From Phyto melanocephala (taxonomy: Eukaryota > Arthropoda > Insecta > Diptera > Rhinophoridae), in assembly GCA_941918925.1 (NCBI GenBank), contig OW799233.1, positions 132,400,333 to 132,464,332 on the forward strand: 64,000 bases of DNA, written 5' to 3'. The translations under genes were made by a program, and so were the position numbers. Below the pieces are notes generated by a model. The model saw nothing but the letters and a program-made list of their open reading frames with translations. It did no database searches and was not told the origin of the DNA. Below, piece after piece: positions 61,436 to 64,000 of this stretch. Each line of letters starts with the position of its first letter. The first letter of the stretch is position 1.

Positions 61436-62164
61436 CACGCAAAGAAAAAATATGGTTGTGGTAACCATAATCGAAGAGCAACATACTATGATTGAATTGT
61501 ATGATTATGTTTAAAATAATAATGGTTACCAGTTATAATTATTATGTTTAATTTAATCATCATTCAATAATCATATATATGACTACAATTGAAATCAACA
61601 ATCTTTGCTTTTTTACGGCAAATTATTGTCTTTTGCTGTAACATACACATATTGATTGTACTCACCAATTTAATTGCAATTTTTATACCAATATTTTTTA
61701 CATTTTCCGTTTATTTTTAAATTTTCTTTAATTTTTCAAAATTTTTGTTCCTTTTTTTGACATCTCAAACTTTTAAAATAATAAAAATTTATTCAGCAAG
61801 AAGAAGAACAATTGAAATCAAATTATTATTAAAAAAATCATAGCTTGATTATTTTGTAATCATACTGTTGTCTCACTTATTATTTAATGATTATTTTTAA
61901 TTTTTAATGATTATAAATATAATGTTATTTTTGTCAAATTAATTTTTTTAAATCATACTATTTTTAAATGATAACCATTTTGAAATTTTTACGAAAAGTA
62001 ATCATTAAATGATACAATTCAAACAAATGCTTGATTTTAGTGACAAAATATATGATGAAATGAAACAAAAATAACTATTACTTGTTTTCGACAACCAAAT
62101 ATTGTTTTAGAAAAAATAATATGACCGTCGTGATCATGTCGTAACCATGGTTTTTCTTTGCGTG
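61436..62164. mobile_element. 729-bp MITE, copy 1
   Basis: The ends CACGCAAAGAAAAA and TTTTTCTTTGCGTG are inverted repeats, with inner GGTTGTGGTAACC and GTAACCATGG echoing each other. TA flanks both sides here. The interior is AT-rich without coding capacity. As far as I can read it is identical to 62973-63701. Confidence 0.85.
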
Positions 62165-62972
62165 TACACACATACTCTATCAATAACGTTAGTTTAAAAG
62201 TATTTGATTACTTACTGAAAATCTACATGTTTATTGATAAACAACAAAAGCTGAACTTTTTGTTGTTGTTGTTATATAGTCTTAGCAGCCGAAAAGAAGT
62301 GGCGTATGTCACCGTAAGATTGGCTCATACCATTAAGGAAAAATGACAAACATGATCGAAAGAATAAATTATAATAAATTGTAACAACACTCTAACAACA
62401 TCAATTTAATGCTGTAACACACAATATATTTTTCAAAAACAACTAACAAAACAATGGGCCAATTCAAAGTAGACTCTCATATTGTACTATGTCATATAAT
62501 TCATATTAATATGACTAGTGACTTTGAACACCTTTTGTTAACAAGTTATGTATTTAATACAAGAAAGAAGACAAAGAGATGACGCTGTTAAAAATTGTAT
62601 GTATACAGCAGCGTTGTCAACTCGGTGATTTTATCACCGTTTTTGGTGATTTTTAACATTTTGGAAGCGAAAAAATTGCGAGTTAGTGCTTGGTGATTTT
62701 TTTTTAAGTTTTTAGTGCTTTTATTTTTATTTCGGTGACACCAAATACTAAATTTGAAAATAATTTTTTTAATTGAAAACAATTTTTGTAAGGGTAAATA
62801 TCTTTAATTACCCTTACGTATTTTGTATCTTAACAAAGCTAAAAAATATTTACTCATTGTAAAATGATATTATGTTGATAATACTTTCAGCTTATGATAC
62901 TAAAACTAATAATTAAGAAGATTATAAGGATTGATAGTATACAATGTTTCTGTTATTTAAGTGTTTTGCTTG

Positions 62973-63701
62973 CACGCAAAGAAAAAATATGGTTGTGGTA
63001 ACCATAATCGAAGAGCAACATACTATGATTGAATTGTATGATTATGTTTAAAATAATAATGGTTACCAGTTATAATTATTATGTTTAATTTAATCATCAT
63101 TCAATAATCATATATATGACTACAATTGAAATCAACAATCTTTGCTTTTTTACGGCAAATTATTGTCTTTTGCTGTAACATACACATATTGATTGTACTC
63201 ACCAATTTAATTGCAATTTTTATACCAATATTTTTTACATTTTCCGTTTATTTTTAAATTTTCTTTAATTTTTCAAAATTTTTGTTCCTTTTTTTGACAT
63301 CTCAAACTTTTAAAATAATAAAAATTTATTCAGCAAGAAGAAGAACAATTGAAATCAAATTATTATTAAAAAAATCATAGCTTGATTATTTTGTAATCAT
63401 ACTGTTGTCTCACTTATTATTTAATGATTATTTTTAATTTTTAATGATTATAAATATAATGTTATTTTTGTCAAATTAATTTTTTTAAATCATACTATTT
63501 TTAAATGATAACCATTTTGAAATTTTTACGAAAAGTAATCATTAAATGATACAATTCAAACAAATGCTTGATTTTAGTGACAAAATATATGATGAAATGA
63601 AACAAAAATAACTATTACTTGTTTTCGACAACCAAATATTGTTTTAGAAAAAATAATATGACCGTCGTGATCATGTCGTAACCATGGTTTTTCTTTGCGT
63701 G
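62973..63701. mobile_element. 729-bp MITE, copy 2
   Basis: Same length and same orientation as copy 1, no differences seen on reading; flanks differ (TTGCTTG before, TGTTTATT after). The copies are 808 bp apart. Confidence 0.85.
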
Positions 63702-64000
63702 TGTTTATTATTAATTGTAACTTATTTCCGATACTGATTTGTTGACATAAACCACCTACTTTTTATAAAATGAAATTGTTACGAGAATTTATTTTGTAAG
63801 TAAAGTTTCAAGTTGATCAAACCTTGGTGAAAATAAAAAAAGAGAAATTAATATGCAAATACTTTTCATTTTAAAATTTTTTAGAGCACAAATTGACACC
63901 CTGATAAGGTGCATTGATAGTACATTTGGATGTTTTGGTCTAATAATATAAAGAACAGAATATCTTTAGACTTGTATTTCGATTATCGATATCAATCAAA

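Noticed and set aside
62158..62346. 62-codon plus-strand frame beside the first twin MITE
   Set aside because: Begins in the MITE flank, no recognisable content; chance length is expected.
1..64000. CRISPR arrays, rRNA, tRNA genes or bacterial-type operons
   Set aside because: None seen; the tRNA-like promoter at 46.7 kb belongs to a SINE. All structure is that of an insect nuclear genome.

Overview
This window is a large piece of a cyclorrhaphan fly genome, about three-quarters A+T. The only host gene I can identify with confidence is fruitless (fru), on the minus strand. Its BTB domain, bipartite C2H2 zinc-finger ends and linker exons are those known from Drosophila. The very long AT-rich introns and the dense load of Tc1/mariner, Helitron, hAT, LINE, SINE, Penelope-like and MITE sequence suggest a calyptrate fly (blow fly or house fly type) rather than Drosophila. 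That placement is inference.

Layout, in the direction of fru transcription (high to low coordinates). 55148-55001: first common exon, with the start of the BTB domain. 50109-49909: rest of the BTB domain. 49836-49096: linker exon with Ala and Ser/Arg tracts and a basic NLS-like motif. 38193-37918: Gly/Gln-rich linker exon. 35178-34306: an unexpected terminal-type coding exon with a TTF/ZNF862-like zinc finger and its own poly(A) signal. 30589-30457: last common exon. 21909-20675 and 10507-9948: two alternative 3' exons, each with a pair of C2H2 fingers. Every intron junction I could place has GT/AG boundaries, and phases agree: phase 0 between the common exons, phase 1 from the last common exon into both C2H2 exons. 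The sex-specific promoter region lies beyond the right edge. A further alternative DNA-binding exon, if present, lies beyond the left edge.

How the gene works: the common exons give a BTB dimerisation platform and a low-complexity linker. Alternative choice of 3' exon then swaps the DNA-binding domain. The TTF exon would be a third swap if it is spliced to the common exons. The exon at 10.5-9.9 kb ends in a TGA that is followed in the same frame by 255 open codons of clear coding character. This looks like stop-codon readthrough, or less likely a sequence error.

The introns are a transposon graveyard with some fresh insertions. There are two 729-bp MITEs at 61.4 and 63.0 kb with no differences on reading; two Helitron-type elements in opposite orientation (18.4 and 51.9 kb) that differ mainly by one internal tandem unit; a tRNA-type SINE with a 13-bp target duplication at 46.7 kb; a LINE 3' end and a Penelope-like 3' end side by side at 53.2-54.3 kb; and several mariner relics, one split by a nested MITE. 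A roughly 3-kb TIR element at 41.1-44.1 kb carries a spliced gene of a family I cannot name. Most remaining sequence is AT-rich intron with homopolymer runs and no recognisable gene.
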